A stretch of 64,000 nucleotides of DNA, taken from the NCBI GenBank assembly GCA_002221725.1, contig NJFT01000002.1, positions 1-64,000 on the forward strand, written 5' to 3'. Both the position numbers and the translations under genes were made by a program. The DNA is from Scedosporium boydii. Taxonomy: Eukaryota; Ascomycota; Sordariomycetes; Microascales; Microascaceae. The notes beneath the pieces were generated by a model. The model was given only the letters and a program-made list of their open reading frames with translations, did not search any database and was not told the DNA's origin. The first letter of the stretch is position 1. Every line of letters starts with the position of its first letter. Shown piece by piece: positions 22,659-33,422 of this stretch.

Positions 22659-24160
22659 GGTGGGCGTTGAGAGGGCGAGAGGTCGAGGGGGCTTTTTTTT
22701 TTTTCTCTTCTCTTTTGGCGTTGGAGGCGGGGATGTTGTCTTGGGCCGCCTCGGAGTGGTGGGGTCTCTATGGAGAGTTGAGGTTGCAGAGGTTGTGAGG
22801 TTGACCTTAGGTGGGGGAGGTGTGGGATGAAGAGGTGATAAGATAGCGGGGGATCGTGGTGTTGTTAGGATTAAGGGTAGGAAAAGGAAGAGAACAGGAA
22901 TATGATAGGAAGACAACGGGTGAAATATGTTTCGATTTAGGTTAGCGGGAAAGAAGGAAAGAGAAGCTGTTGCCAAACACCAAACAATGAACTGGGCGGA
23001 GCTGGCCTGACTGACTTATGAGCAACTGAAGGACAGGACAGGGCAGGCGTGGCTCAGCCTCGACCTTGGCGTTCGTTGCCTGTCGCTCCTGCCCGTGATG
23101 GCTGTGAGGAGAGGAATGCGACAACGTCAAAGTACATGCACGCTACGTAATCAGTCTGGGGGAATGACGAGTCCAAGAGATTTGGCGCGGCGCTGGACCG
23201 AGACCTCCACTGACTGGACTTCTTGACGCGTCATTCAACGCTCCGGTCGTGCTGGCTATCGATTGAGCCCGGCAAGCCTATGCTATTAATCTCATCAGGC
23301 CCTGAGTAACCACTGGACTCCTAGCGATTTAGCGGCCGGATGCTAATCCAGGGACAAGATGACACTCCTGGAAGAGGCGGGATAGCACCAAGAGTGCACA
23401 GTTATCACTGTACGAAGTAATCTACATTTGGGCTGTCCATTCACACTTCGTATTAGGCGTCATTGGAACCGACTTCAAATGATTAACACCCTCGTTCTAT
23501 TCTTGGGTCCTCCGATTGACCTGATGACTGTGTCTTTCTAGAAGTTATTGAGAAGTTGCTGCTCCTGCCGCAGGATCCTGCGCGCCGTCTACTATTAGCT
23601 CACATCAAATCCTTCTCGCTGCCTTCGCGCCACACTCCATGCGAAGCAGTGGTATTCACAGCCCCGGTGAGGGGTATTGGTAGGGCTGAAACAGCATACG
23701 GCGCTCAACCAGCAGCACAAAGGTATTGATATTCATCAAGGTTAGTGCATGCATCCACAGCTGGGTATTTTGCCTCGCGATGTGCTTTTCTGTGCTCCCC
23801 TCACCACCTTGGCAACCAATTGAGCCGCCGCCGCAGCCCCGACGACAACTACCCAGACACCTTCTTCATGCGCATACACCACTGATCAGTTGAACCACGG
23901 TATTTGGCACATCATCTAAGTGATTTGTAGTGCCGTCAAGTGCTGCGTGTATTAAGTTTCTCGAGTTTTAGAATACAGCATTTCATGTATCTGTGTTGCC
24001 ATTCTAGCTATGTAGACTATTTAAGTGATAATCGACTTGAATTTAAGTAACTCTTCTATGATAACTCACCATTTATGGATTTAATCGCTAGATTTGATAC
24101 GTTTGGTCCGCCGGATACGACTAGAGTTATCCACGATACTTCGTAAGTTGCGCTCCTATT
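22659..24160. other. Intergenic region
   Basis: Nothing coding seen. It contains TACGAAGTA at 23411-23419 and TACTTCGTA at 24137-24145. The left end (22660-22900) is the purine/GT-rich complement of a pyrimidine leader for the minus-strand gene. Confidence 0.5.
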
Positions 24161-27071
24161 TTATCCCTGGATAAACGCAGAGGCGATATTGATTCTACAT
24201 CTCTCCATTATCCTGCCATCGTAAACAGCATAACCTGGTTTGGAAGTTAGCCTCCGCTCCGACCATCACGGTCTTCTAGTTTAGACGGCCTCGGGAAATA
24301 AACTCACACCGCAAATCACGATCCACCACCTCGATGGTCAAGAGGTAGTTCACCCGATAATGCCGTCTCCCCACACGTTTGCCTCGGTCGTTTACTGACC
24401 CGTTTACCGGGTGAATCAAACCATGTTCGCGAAGGAAGGTGAAGTCCACGACGATCTCGCCAACTTTCTCGGCGCCTAATTACGAGACGGCGGGCGAGAC
24501 TTAGTAGAGCTGTGCATTTTTGGTGCGCAAAGCCCCGAAAAAAAGATACATACCGCGATTGTTTATGTGCTTCAGCTGATAGTGAGACGCTGTCGAAGTG
24601 TCCGAAACGTAAAGCACTTCCCTGCATCGAAAAGAGCGGGCGGAGCATGAAAACGTGTGGCTGCACTGGATTGGGGGACATGTCCATACGGGATCAACTT
24701 CTTGGCCCTTTTGGATGCGACGGCATCGTTACCGTTAGTTTTCATCATGCAGGAGTTGCTGTCGTAGATCGGGTTGTGTTCGCCTCGTTAACTCACCAGT
24801 TTCAGCACCCAGTCGATAGTATTCACCACGTACGGTAGGCCGTCATCGGGGTCATAAGACGGTTTGAGGCCGGCATGTTCGGGGAACTCTCGGAAGGGCT
24901 CCGTTCTGAGGAGCCCGTAGCTGGATTTGGAAATCCTTCGCGGTCCGCCTTCTTTGTTGATGGCGCGCAAAACGGCACCAGACGCAACAGCCGTGGCCCT
25001 GCAAGCCAGTCGCTTCGTCAGTCGTGCTTTCTGAGCTTACATCAGGTATGTTGATATTGGCAAAAACAAACGTGTTTTCTGGTAAGACCAGTGAGATGGA
25101 GCACCCATGCCGCTTGCAGTATTGCGACAGTTTATGGCGGAGGAATTTTTGCAGAGAGACGGATGCGGCGAAGCCTCCGATGAGAAGGACTTTCTATATG
25201 AAAAACACAGTTAGCACGTGGCTGACTGAGGAATTTCGACACGAAACAGCGGGAGTCAAGTTGGCAAACCTGGACCCTAGTCCCATTCGCCCTAGCCGCG
25301 CTTATTTGGTCTTCCATGATACTGGCGATGCCCTTGAGACAGGATTCGAAGAAACCCCTCATTTTCTCCCTAAAAAAAAAGAGGGTGGAAAAAAAAATCA
25401 GCCTTCAAGTTAGGGAGCCTTCTAGCACTATATTGTCGTTTTAGAAACGTACGGGGACACTTGAACGCAGCTTCCCCTAAAGCCTTTAGCTAGATCGTCG
25501 CGGAGATTCGAGACGTGAAAGCTATAGACCTTGTTCATCCGAAACAGATCGAATGAGCGCTTCGTCCGGTACTCAAACTCGTTGAGTATCGCTCTCTCAA
25601 CGTGTCCTTTGATCGTGTTCGTCCCGTCTTCAAGGTACGTCTCGGTTTTGAGCTTATCGGTGAGCCACTTGGCGAACCTCTCATTCACATAGCTTGATCC
25701 GTAAAGACCCCCTGTGGCCTGGTGTCAGCGCTTGTCTATCCGAGTCCAGGTAGATTGATTGGGCAGGGGCAGCTTGGATTGGGTATGCGCACCACCGGGC
25801 GTAGCCACTTCTCGCTCGAGACGGAGCGGGATTGTCGAGTTGACGGTGTAAGTGTTTGCGTCAACCGTTCCGCCACCTAGAGAACTAACAAGTCAGTAAC
25901 CTTTCTCGCCGCTCCCAGCGGTTCAATAGCACTCACCAGCATCTAGAAGAACAAAAGTATCCCCCGGCTATTGTCATTTTGTTCCATCAGTCGCCCAAGT
26001 TCTCACTCTAAACAGCAAGGCACTTTTCCTTACCGATATATGCTCGTCGTTCTTCAGGACGTATGCTGCCGCAGCCTCCGGCTCAGATACTATAAACAAA
26101 TTCTCGATACTATTATTTTGCACATCAACGCCGACAAATCTTGCTCTCTGCATTGCCTTGGCCATAGCCGTTTGCATGTCCCGACAGGCCTTTTGAGTCC
26201 AGATAGTGGGTACGCAGAGAACTATTTCCATCTGATAGCTATCGTCGAATCCGGCCGCCTCGAGCTCAGTCCTGGTGTGTCTTAGGAGACACGTAAGAAA
26301 GTCGACGATGACATCTAGGTCATTCTTTATGATGTGTCTTCTACGCAACTGCTCCAGAGGACCCCTAAGCTCCTGTCGGACACAGTCCGTCAGCGGGCTG
26401 TTGTCGAGTAACAATTTGAAGCGGGACAATGCTTCGTTGTTCAGGTCGGTATGCGCAGCAGGCAGTCTCCGGGCTTCGTGCACGGCGTAACCCCAGCGGA
26501 ATGAATTTGGCGTGTCAATGGTCATTTCGTTAACCGAGTCTTCGTGGACGTTACGACCGAATATATCATCGTCACTGTCTCCGTCAAAGCTAACTCCCTC
26601 CATGTCTACATCGGCCTGTACTCCATCGTCGACATCAGCCTCCCCCTCCGCGTCCTTGTCCGGGTCCTCGTCAGGCTCCAAGTCTTCCTTATCGCGAAAG
26701 TGCCGATCCAGGGGGTACATAACCTCAGTAGGAACCTCGCTCTTCATGTGGTCACCCGCGACGCCCATATTCCAGTCATCGGGGAAGTTCTGTATTGAGC
26801 GTACCCGGTCGAGATTTATATCTTCTATAGACTCTCCGCTCTCTAGCGCCATGTAAGATACCGCAGAGTAGGTCGTCCCAAAATCGACGGCAATGATAAG
26901 CCGTCTGAATGGAGTGTCGGTCTCTCGGTCTGGTAGAAGATCCATTGGGACCTGCTCGGGTGTGGGTGTGGGTGTGGGTGTGTGGACGCCGTTCTCTTGG
27001 CCGATCGATTGGCGAGCGACGATACGCTGCTCGCCCCCCAAAGTAACTGTTGACGCCCTCGAAAAACTCAT
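24161..27071 (-). CDS. Divergent Hsp70-like ATPase (actin-fold), ten exons, one phase conflict
   Basis: Member of the fungal Hsp70-related family (actin/Hsp70 ATPase fold with a family-specific C-terminus in place of a canonical substrate-binding domain). Proposed exons: 27071-26034, 25967-25937 (31 nt), 25876-25793, 25711-25453, 25369-25270, 25193-25041, 24998-24797, 24707-24554, 24475-24308 and 24234-24161. Phosphate-1 loop IIAVDFGTTYSAV has Asp63. Phosphate-2 LLDAGGGTVDA has Asp355 and spans exons 2-3. The adenosine motif LLIGGF is at about 508-513. An acidic insert lies at about 117-165. The C-terminal region (TIDWVLKLGQEV, EVLYVSDTSTASHYQL, GEIVVDFTFLR, VVDRDLRCYAVYDG) fits the family. 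Nine introns are GT-AG, 60-89 bp. All phases agree except exon 6 to exon 7, where the model has one base too many. It may therefore be slightly damaged, mis-sequenced or use a non-canonical site. Function unknown. Confidence 0.82.
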
Positions 27072-27720
27072 ATCCGGTTTTCTGGTAGGTCTAATCGACG
27101 TGAGGAATGGAAGTCCTTGGTGGTGGAGCTCGTTGCATCTCACAACAATACAATGCGGGTTTATCTCGAGACTTTTATATCTTATTCTCCGTCCCCGATT
27201 ACACCGTTCATCACCGAAGAGGGGTCACGAGTCTGGTCTCCCTCCATTACGAAACGGCTGTCGCGTTGCTACCAACAGCCAACAGCCACTGAAGGCTGGT
27301 TTTATGCATGTTGGTTCCAAAATGGAAAATTTCCAGGCCGATGGCGAGGACGCCTGTTATGCGGAGGGTAGCAGGCAACTTCCCCAACCAATGAAGCACG
27401 TTTCCGGTGTCGAGCAGGCTGCCACATCAAACTGCAGGCACACCTGGGCGAACGAACAAGGGGGCTGAGGGCGGTTGCGCTTCGTGTTGGCGAAATCAGA
27501 CTTGACGTCTGATAAGAGTTGGACAACAATGATGCCCGGAAGAGTTGGGTTTTTTTAACTTTCGTTCGTTTCGTTCATCCATTCGTTTTCACACCAGGTT
27601 TTCGCTCAAACCCCGTTGGCCTCACTTACCTAGGGCGTGACGGAAACTTAGATGAAGGAGGACTCGAATCTATTTTGCTCCCATCATCAGGAAAGAGGCC
27701 GAAAAAAGGAATAAAGCAAC
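27072..27720. other. Shared divergent promoter region
   Basis: About 650 bp between the start codons of the Hsp70-like gene (-) and the coiled-coil gene (+). No credible gene. The arrangement allows shared regulation. T-rich patch TTTTTTTAACTTTCG near 27550. Confidence 0.5.
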
Positions 27721-29895
27721 ATGCCTTCTAAGTCCAAAAAGCAGAACGGCCACCAACAACACAATTGGGAGCTATCTGAGGTCTTTGAGCTCCTCGCTTG
27801 GCTCGACTATTGCCTCGAACACAAATTAGACTTTGAAAACTCGGTCGTGGACCATCTCTCCAAGAGGACAGGGAGACATCACAACCTCGCACGGATCAAG
27901 AGCAAGCTGAAGAGGGAATGGAATCTCTGGGGGAGTATCGAGTTGAATACGTTGCAAGATCTTTACGACGGCGGTTCCAAGACCCTCCATGGCTACACCG
28001 ACGAGGACCGCGCGGCTATTCGCCAGGCCAAGGAACAGATAGGATCCCCTTCCAAGCGGTTCCGGCTTAGGAGTGCTTCCGCCATCCCTTCGTTATCCTC
28101 TACCCCCTTGTTATCCTCGCGGTCGCCGGGTGGACCAGAGCGAAGGCAACCATCAGAAACGGCGACATTACGAAGTCGCGCGACGTCGAGATCAAGGGAT
28201 GTATTTAGCCTTCCGAGTGATTCCGGGGACGATGAAGAAACTGTGTGTGAAATGGCGCGCCCCTCGCCCAGTTTATCTCCGCACACATCCCGTCGCAGGC
28301 TGGGCAGAAACTTACAAACTCTACAGCTGCAAAGGCGCAAGGTCCAAAAAATCCGCCCTGCCAATCCATTGAGGAAAACGAGACGAAGCAATAGTCTAGC
28401 CAGGGAAGCATCGTCCGTCATCAAACGAGAGCCTCGGCGGCACCCCAGGCTTCCGGGCCAGGTAGACCGTGCCCAACAATCTTCCAGGCCTCCTTACACA
28501 GATGCGGCTTCTCAAACGGCCGATTCAATACTCGAATTAGAGACTCGAATAACAGGACTAGAGACAGAGCTGGCCAGGAAGATAAAGGAACTCGAAGACA
28601 TCCAAAGAGAATGCTTAGAGCACAAGGACTACGTCTTTACGCTCTCAAACCGGCTTTCCACAACCCAAGCCGAATGCGATGTAGTCCGCCACAGCATCAC
28701 GGCAGCATCTGACCACAGAGATGACCCGGCCATGCAGCACGTTCTCCGGTATGAACTCGAGTTGCTCAGACGTCAAATGTCGAAAATTCAACGTCAGCGA
28801 CAGGCTATCGCAAAGTTGGAGACAGACTCGCTTAAGCCATCGCTAAGCGTAATTCGAGAGGAGATTGATTTAATCAAGAGCGAGATACGGGATGCTTGCT
28901 TCTCGATTGACCTTGGAGTTCCGATATTTGCCGACGCCGGAGATGCTTCGAGACGTGACGGGACAACTATCGACGCTTGGGCTCGGCGGGTAGCCGGCTG
29001 CTCCATGAGCAAGCTCATGGCCTCGAACTTGGCCAAAGGCGGTTCGGAAACCGAGATCCTGCGAGCCCTTACAGCCGCTGCAATATGCGAATATGTTTTT
29101 GAATCTTCCTTTCCTCATTTCATATCCAGAGAATCTGCTCTGTTAGATCAATACAGAAGAGTTATTCTTACAAAAGGTACTCGCCGTCGTTTCGTCGCAT
29201 GGGCCGGTTTACGCAGCAGGCGTGCTAACAGCGCTTACGTTTTAGATGGGCCCGAAGTTCTTTTCCAGACAGACCTACTCGCTCACCAGTCGCTCATATC
29301 GGAGCCGTATTTCGAGTCTGACTTTCTCGTAAAGGCCGTCAAAGATTTCACGGATCGGTTTTGTAAAGAATTAAGTAGCTGCCTGCGGCGGGACGATCCG
29401 ATAGCGAAAACGCTCGGCACTGGCAGCGTGCCACCACTAGTCGAGCGCGAAACTGCCCCAGTTCAGGACATCTTGGGCGGCGAAATATTCGTTCCAGCCT
29501 TCGAACTCGCGATAAAGTTAAAGTCCAAGTTGCTCCTATCCAAGACTAGGTACAAGTTGGTGTTTCACAGGCCAGGCGATTTGTTTGATCCTGAGACAAT
29601 GACTCGAGATGGGGATGGTGCGACCGAGGAGGTTATGTCCAAGTACAGTAAGGGACGTCCCGAGTTGCTCGAGCGGGGAACAGGTGAAAACCAGTCGGAA
29701 ATCAGGCTATGCATCTTCCCGGCGCTCTACTCTAGGCTAGAGGATGGAGGCGAGAACAATCTCGATGCCGAGACTGGTAGTATTGATCGGTGTATCGTGA
29801 ACAGCAGCCAACTCATGGAAGACGGAAGCGGCGTAGGGCTTCAAGAGTTTGACCTGGTCGTAAAGGCCGTAGTAGGAATCTCAGGTAGATCTTGA
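27721..29895 (+). CDS. Unknown fungal protein with helical N-terminus and coiled coil
   Basis: Open frame from ATG 27721 to TGA 29893-29895 (724 codons). A probable in-frame 69-bp intron at 29177-29245 (GTACTC donor, GCTAAC branch, TTTTAG acceptor) would give 701 aa. Residues 1-65 are basic and helical (WELSEVFELLAWLDYCLE, then RIKSKLKREWNLWGS), reminiscent of a small helical DNA- or protein-binding module but not identifiable. Residues of about 70-255 are Ser/Arg-rich and probably disordered, with KR/RR clusters that could be nuclear signals. About 268-385 is heptad-rich coiled coil (ILELETRITGLETELARKIK). The C-terminal third is a mixed folded region. I do not recognise the family. It is divergent from the Hsp70-like gene. 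Confidence 0.75.
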   Translation: MPSKSKKQNGHQQHNWELSEVFELLAWLDYCLEHKLDFENSVVDHLSKRTGRHHNLARIKSKLKREWNLWGSIELNTLQDLYDGGSKTLHGYTDEDRAAIRQAKEQIGSPSKRFRLRSASAIPSLSSTPLLSSRSPGGPERRQPSETATLRSRATSRSRDVFSLPSDSGDDEETVCEMARPSPSLSPHTSRRRLGRNLQTLQLQRRKVQKIRPANPLRKTRRSNSLAREASSVIKREPRRHPRLPGQVDRAQQSSRPPYTDAASQTADSILELETRITGLETELARKIKELEDIQRECLEHKDYVFTLSNRLSTTQAECDVVRHSITAASDHRDDPAMQHVLRYELELLRRQMSKIQRQRQAIAKLETDSLKPSLSVIREEIDLIKSEIRDACFSIDLGVPIFADAGDASRRDGTTIDAWARRVAGCSMSKLMASNLAKGGSETEILRALTAAAICEYVFESSFPHFISRESALLDQYRRVILTKGTRRRFVAWAGLRSRRANSAYVLDGPEVLFQTDLLAHQSLISEPYFESDFLVKAVKDFTDRFCKELSSCLRRDDPIAKTLGTGSVPPLVERETAPVQDILGGEIFVPAFELAIKLKSKLLLSKTRYKLVFHRPGDLFDPETMTRDGDGATEEVMSKYSKGRPELLERGTGENQSEIRLCIFPALYSRLEDGGENNLDAETGSIDRCIVNSSQLMEDGSGVGLQEFDLVVKAVVGISGRS

Positions 29896-30405
29896 TCATA
29901 AAAGCGATCTGTGCGCTGTACTTTTAGACTTTGTCTCACCATGAGCCAACATTGTGAAGAGAGAGTCGAAGCCTCTTGGGGAAGTTTTCGTTGCCATCAA
30001 AAGGGTTTAGATATAGCGCCTGTTGGAAGATGAATTAGGGTGATCGCGTCGCCGCTATTTACGTGGGACGGGGCCCCTATTTTGTCGGCGACAGTCGATC
30101 TGGGGACAGAAATTGGCTCCTTGAAATGAGAAGACGAGAATCGGGTTCCTGGGTGTTGGACTCCCAAAAAAAGGAACAGTCGCTGGATCTGTCGACGTGC
30201 GCTTGGTGCCTCCCCATGTACCAGAAGCGTATTCTCGCTTTTAATAATAAATCGAGATGTCCATATTCATCAGTCCTTCCTTCCTACTTATACATTTCGT
30301 CTCCTCCGCTTGAATATCTCACCGAAACAGCATCACCGACTCGTCTCCCACTTCACCCAACCCTCTCCATCCCTACCCTCTCCATTTCCATCTCCTCCCT
30401 CCCGT
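29896..30405. other. Intergenic, convergent 3' ends
   Basis: No gene seen. Plus-strand pyrimidine-rich tract at 30300-30405 lies over the 3' flank of the small membrane protein gene. Confidence 0.5.
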
Positions 30406-30897
30406 TTACTTCGTATATCCAATAAGAGACTCAACAGCCAGCACGATAGAAACCACCGCAGCCCCCACCACACTCCCAAACCCAGCCCACCCAACATGTC
30501 CCGCCTCCAACGCCAACCCCACAACCACAATATCCACCACATCCGCGGCCATCCCCCCATACAAAAGCCTCCTAACCTCCCTCCTTCCACGATCCCCCGC
30601 CGCGGCAGGGTTGTTGTTTCCGTCCTTGTCCGAGCTGGTGTCGGCGCTCAAGAGGAGCTCGCCCATGACGATGTCGCGCACGCCAAAGGCCCGCGGGAAC
30701 AGGGCGGCGGCCGGCGCGATGGGGATGCCGAGGAGGCCCAGGGTCCAGACGGGCGCGATGAGGCAGGCCGCGCCGAAGATGACGCGGGTGGTGCCGAGGA
30801 TGGTGAGGGCCGTTTTGGCGAAGGGCGTTGGTGGGGTGGGGGAGGTGGTGGTTTTGGCGGTGGAGGAGTTGAGGAGAGGGGATGTTTGGGAAGGCAT
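30406..30897 (-). CDS. Small integral membrane protein (DUF4267-like)
   Basis: Intronless 163-aa protein from ATG 30897. After a polar Ser/Thr/Pro-rich 27-residue N-terminus it has about four hydrophobic segments: about 29-46 (LTILGTTRVIFGAACLIAP), about 47-66 (VWTLGLLGIPIAPAAALF), about 113-132 (AADVVDIVVVGLALEAG) and about 136-158 (GSVVGAAVVSIVLAVESL). A charged loop lies between the two pairs. The pattern (RVIFG...FGVRD in the first half) resembles the fungal DUF4267 family of small membrane proteins of unknown function; that assignment is from memory of the family pattern. Coding GC is high, as in neighbours. Confidence 0.75.
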   Translation of the reverse strand: MPSQTSPLLNSSTAKTTTSPTPPTPFAKTALTILGTTRVIFGAACLIAPVWTLGLLGIPIAPAAALFPRAFGVRDIVMGELLLSADTSSDKDGNNNPAAAGDRGRREVRRLLYGGMAADVVDIVVVGLALEAGHVGWAGFGSVVGAAVVSIVLAVESLIGYTK

Positions 30898-31836
30898 GTT
30901 TTTATATTTTGGTGAATGAAGTTGCGATTTGCGTGTAAGTGGAATGAGTGAAGATTATGAGAGTGTTCAATTGATGTCTGCGATGATAATCTCGAGCTTG
31001 AGATTGTTTGAGATGTTGAGCTTGATGATTCAATTTGCTTCAGGGCCATCTTCTCGAATCGCTGCTTTCTCTTGCACTTATATACACCATCGAGATAATT
31101 TGGATATCTGTCTACAATGTTGGCATCGCGGGTGGACATAACGATGAAGCATAACAGAGTAACACCGGACCCAGCAAAAAGGGACAAAATAACCCCCGAA
31201 TCTCCACCACCATTACACCTTCCACGTCTTCCTATCACCAGTCTCTAGCCTTTTCTACCTTCATCGTAACGGCGAATATCTTAAAACAGGAGCAAGAAAT
31301 AAGCACTTGCCATCATCACAATCCATCATCGTCATCGACTCTTCGTACTTCGGGAATGAATCCCTTGAAAGTCAAGTTTCCCCAGGAGCCTCCCGCATTC
31401 GCCGGAGCCAACGCTTTCCGCCTGCGCCACACCTCTCGCTTAACCCAGGCTTCTTCCATTCTCCCTTGCCTCCAACGAACAGCGCCCAAAGAAAGTCCTG
31501 GATCGAAATTTCAGCTCCAAGACTCTTGGCATCTCCCATTGGCCCAAAACACCCAATATTCCACAAGAGGGACAGAGATTAAAGACACTCATGCACCCCA
31601 GCTGAGGCTGAGCTGAAGCTTGGGTCTGTCCTGTAGAGTCCTACAAGTCATTTGAAGTGAAGCCAAGGACGCTCTCTGCTGTATTGAACATATAAGAACT
31701 GCAATCCTCGACGATAGCTCAACATTCGCATCTTCACAGTCGCCGTCTCCATCACTATTCAAACTCCACCGTGCTCCTCTCTATCCAAAACAATCAAATA
31801 TATATCTATATAAATAGAGATAGAGAAACCGCAGCC
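30898..31836. other. Intergenic, divergent promoters
   Basis: Nothing coding that I can support. The right end (31700-31836) is a C/A-rich leader ending in an AT-rich patch (ATATATATCTATATAAATAGAG) immediately before the phosphoesterase ATG. Confidence 0.5.
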
Positions 31837-32853
31837 ATGTCTCCCCTCAACCGGCTCCTCAAATCCTTCACCTCACAAACCTCCTCCTCGCCGACAGACT
31901 CCTCCACCACACCTCCCATCCAAATCCAACTCCTCTCCGACATCCACCTCGAAATAGCCTCCCAATACACAACCTACACCACCCCCCACACCGCCCCCTA
32001 CCTCCTCCTCGCCGGCGACATCGGCAACCTAACCCACTACGACCCCTACCTGGCCTTCCTCACCTCCCTAGTCCCGCACTACGACCGCATCTTCCTCCTG
32101 CTCGGCAACCACGACTTCTACGGCCTCACCTACGAAGTCACCATCGAGACGGCCCGGCGCATCACCGCCGAACCAGTACTCAAGGGAAAGGTCACGCTGT
32201 TGCATCGCACGAGGTGGGATGACGCTGGGTCGCAGCTTACGATTCTAGGCTGTACGCTTTGGTCGAATGTGCCGGCGAAGGCGAGGGATGTGGTGTTTTA
32301 TCGCGTGAGTGATTATTTGCAGATTAAGGAGTGGTCCGTGGAGAAGCATAATGAGAAGCACGTCGAGGAAGTCGACTGGTTGAGGGAAGAGTTACGAAAC
32401 ATTGCGGCGGAGCATAAAGAGGCCGTCCGAAAAGCGAAAGAGGAGAATAAACGGAGGAGAAAGGAACGTGAGGCACGGATCCAGAACAAGACCAAAACCG
32501 AGCCCTCCAAAGATTCCGAGGGAAACGAACAACAAAGCATTGATGGACTGGAGGACCTCCCCCTCCCCCAGCGCCGCCGCATCCTCGTCGCCACACACCA
32601 CGCCCCCGTCATAAAAGGCGCCCAGAAACCAGACAAGGCGGACAAGCCCTGGGCCTCGGCCTTCGTGACTGATCTCGTGCCCAGGGGCGGCTGGGGCAAT
32701 GTCGATGTGTGGGCGTTTGGGCATACGCATTTTTCGACGGAGATGGTTGTCAAGGGGACGAGGATCGTGGCGAATCAGAGGGGTTACGATTTTAAGGGGA
32801 ATCCGGAGCCCACGGATGAGAAGTTTGATCCGGGATATGTTATTAAGATGTAG
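31837..32853 (+). CDS. Calcineurin-like metallophosphoesterase
   Basis: Intronless 338-aa protein with the complete metallophosphoesterase signature set. LSDIHLE has Asp35 and His37, AGDIGN has Asp61, LGNHD has Asn91, His92 and Asp93, THHAP has His254-His255, and FGHTH has His296 and His298. These bind a di-metal centre that hydrolyses phosphoesters. The substrate cannot be told, and proteins of this size group include many uncharacterised fungal Ser/Thr phosphatase-like enzymes. A lysine/arginine/glutamate-rich helix of about 60 residues (about 195-240) interrupts the core before the THHAP motif. There is no signal peptide, so it is probably cytosolic. The start ATG at 31837 has a good context (GCAGCCATG). 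The frame is open further upstream but only over the AT-rich leader. Confidence 0.93.
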   Translation: MSPLNRLLKSFTSQTSSSPTDSSTTPPIQIQLLSDIHLEIASQYTTYTTPHTAPYLLLAGDIGNLTHYDPYLAFLTSLVPHYDRIFLLLGNHDFYGLTYEVTIETARRITAEPVLKGKVTLLHRTRWDDAGSQLTILGCTLWSNVPAKARDVVFYRVSDYLQIKEWSVEKHNEKHVEEVDWLREELRNIAAEHKEAVRKAKEENKRRRKEREARIQNKTKTEPSKDSEGNEQQSIDGLEDLPLPQRRRILVATHHAPVIKGAQKPDKADKPWASAFVTDLVPRGGWGNVDVWAFGHTHFSTEMVVKGTRIVANQRGYDFKGNPEPTDEKFDPGYVIKM

Positions 32854-33422
32854 GAGACCGGGCGTTTTGAATATCTCTCTCTTTTTGGATAAGGGGATGG
32901 CAGACTTGCTTGTTCCAACATTTTGTTCGTTCATAGATACGCTTAATGATTTAGAGATATCCAGATTCAAGAATGCTTCTTTGTTTTGGAAACGCGAGCT
33001 AACTAAGATCCTCACTCCCTCAACTCGACGCATCTCGTCCGCTTCTAAAGTGTCCACCGTACACCAAGCTAATACACACACTTCTTATCATGTCCCTCCT
33101 CTCGCCTACCGGGGAGTATTGTTGGTGATAACCAACTATACAGCTGGCCCACACCTCATACTCTCGCGTTTTTCCCGCCCACATGCTCAACTCGATGGGT
33201 GTTGACAGAGCCCATCCGCTCAACCGATGCACCGCTTTTCGCTCTAGTGGTATCTGTATGTGCATCATCCAAATATCCATCCAAATATATAAGTAATAAA
33301 GTAGACAAAGGAAAGGAAGGGGGAAAAAAAGGAAACAAAAAAGAGAAAAATGTGACTGTCGAAGTAAACGGGCGAGAGAAGATTGTACACTGGTATTAAA
33401 AAGGCGCTACCAGAACTTCAGC
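32854..33422. other. Intergenic, convergent 3' ends
   Basis: No gene seen; A-rich plus strand near 33290-33350 fits 3' UTR sequence of both flanking genes. Confidence 0.5.

Noticed and set aside
22659..22976. N-terminal extension of the 21.1-kb gene
   Set aside because: In frame but Pro/Thr/Lys-rich, from a T/C-biased leader; the internal ATG at 22658 begins the structured part.
26893..27468. 191-codon plus-strand frame over the Hsp70-like start
   Set aside because: Half of it is antisense to exon 1, including the TP-repeat microsatellite; no recognisable features.
30310..30915. 201-codon plus-strand frame opposite the small membrane protein
   Set aside because: His/Pro then Gly/Glu low-complexity translation; the minus frame has proper membrane segments.
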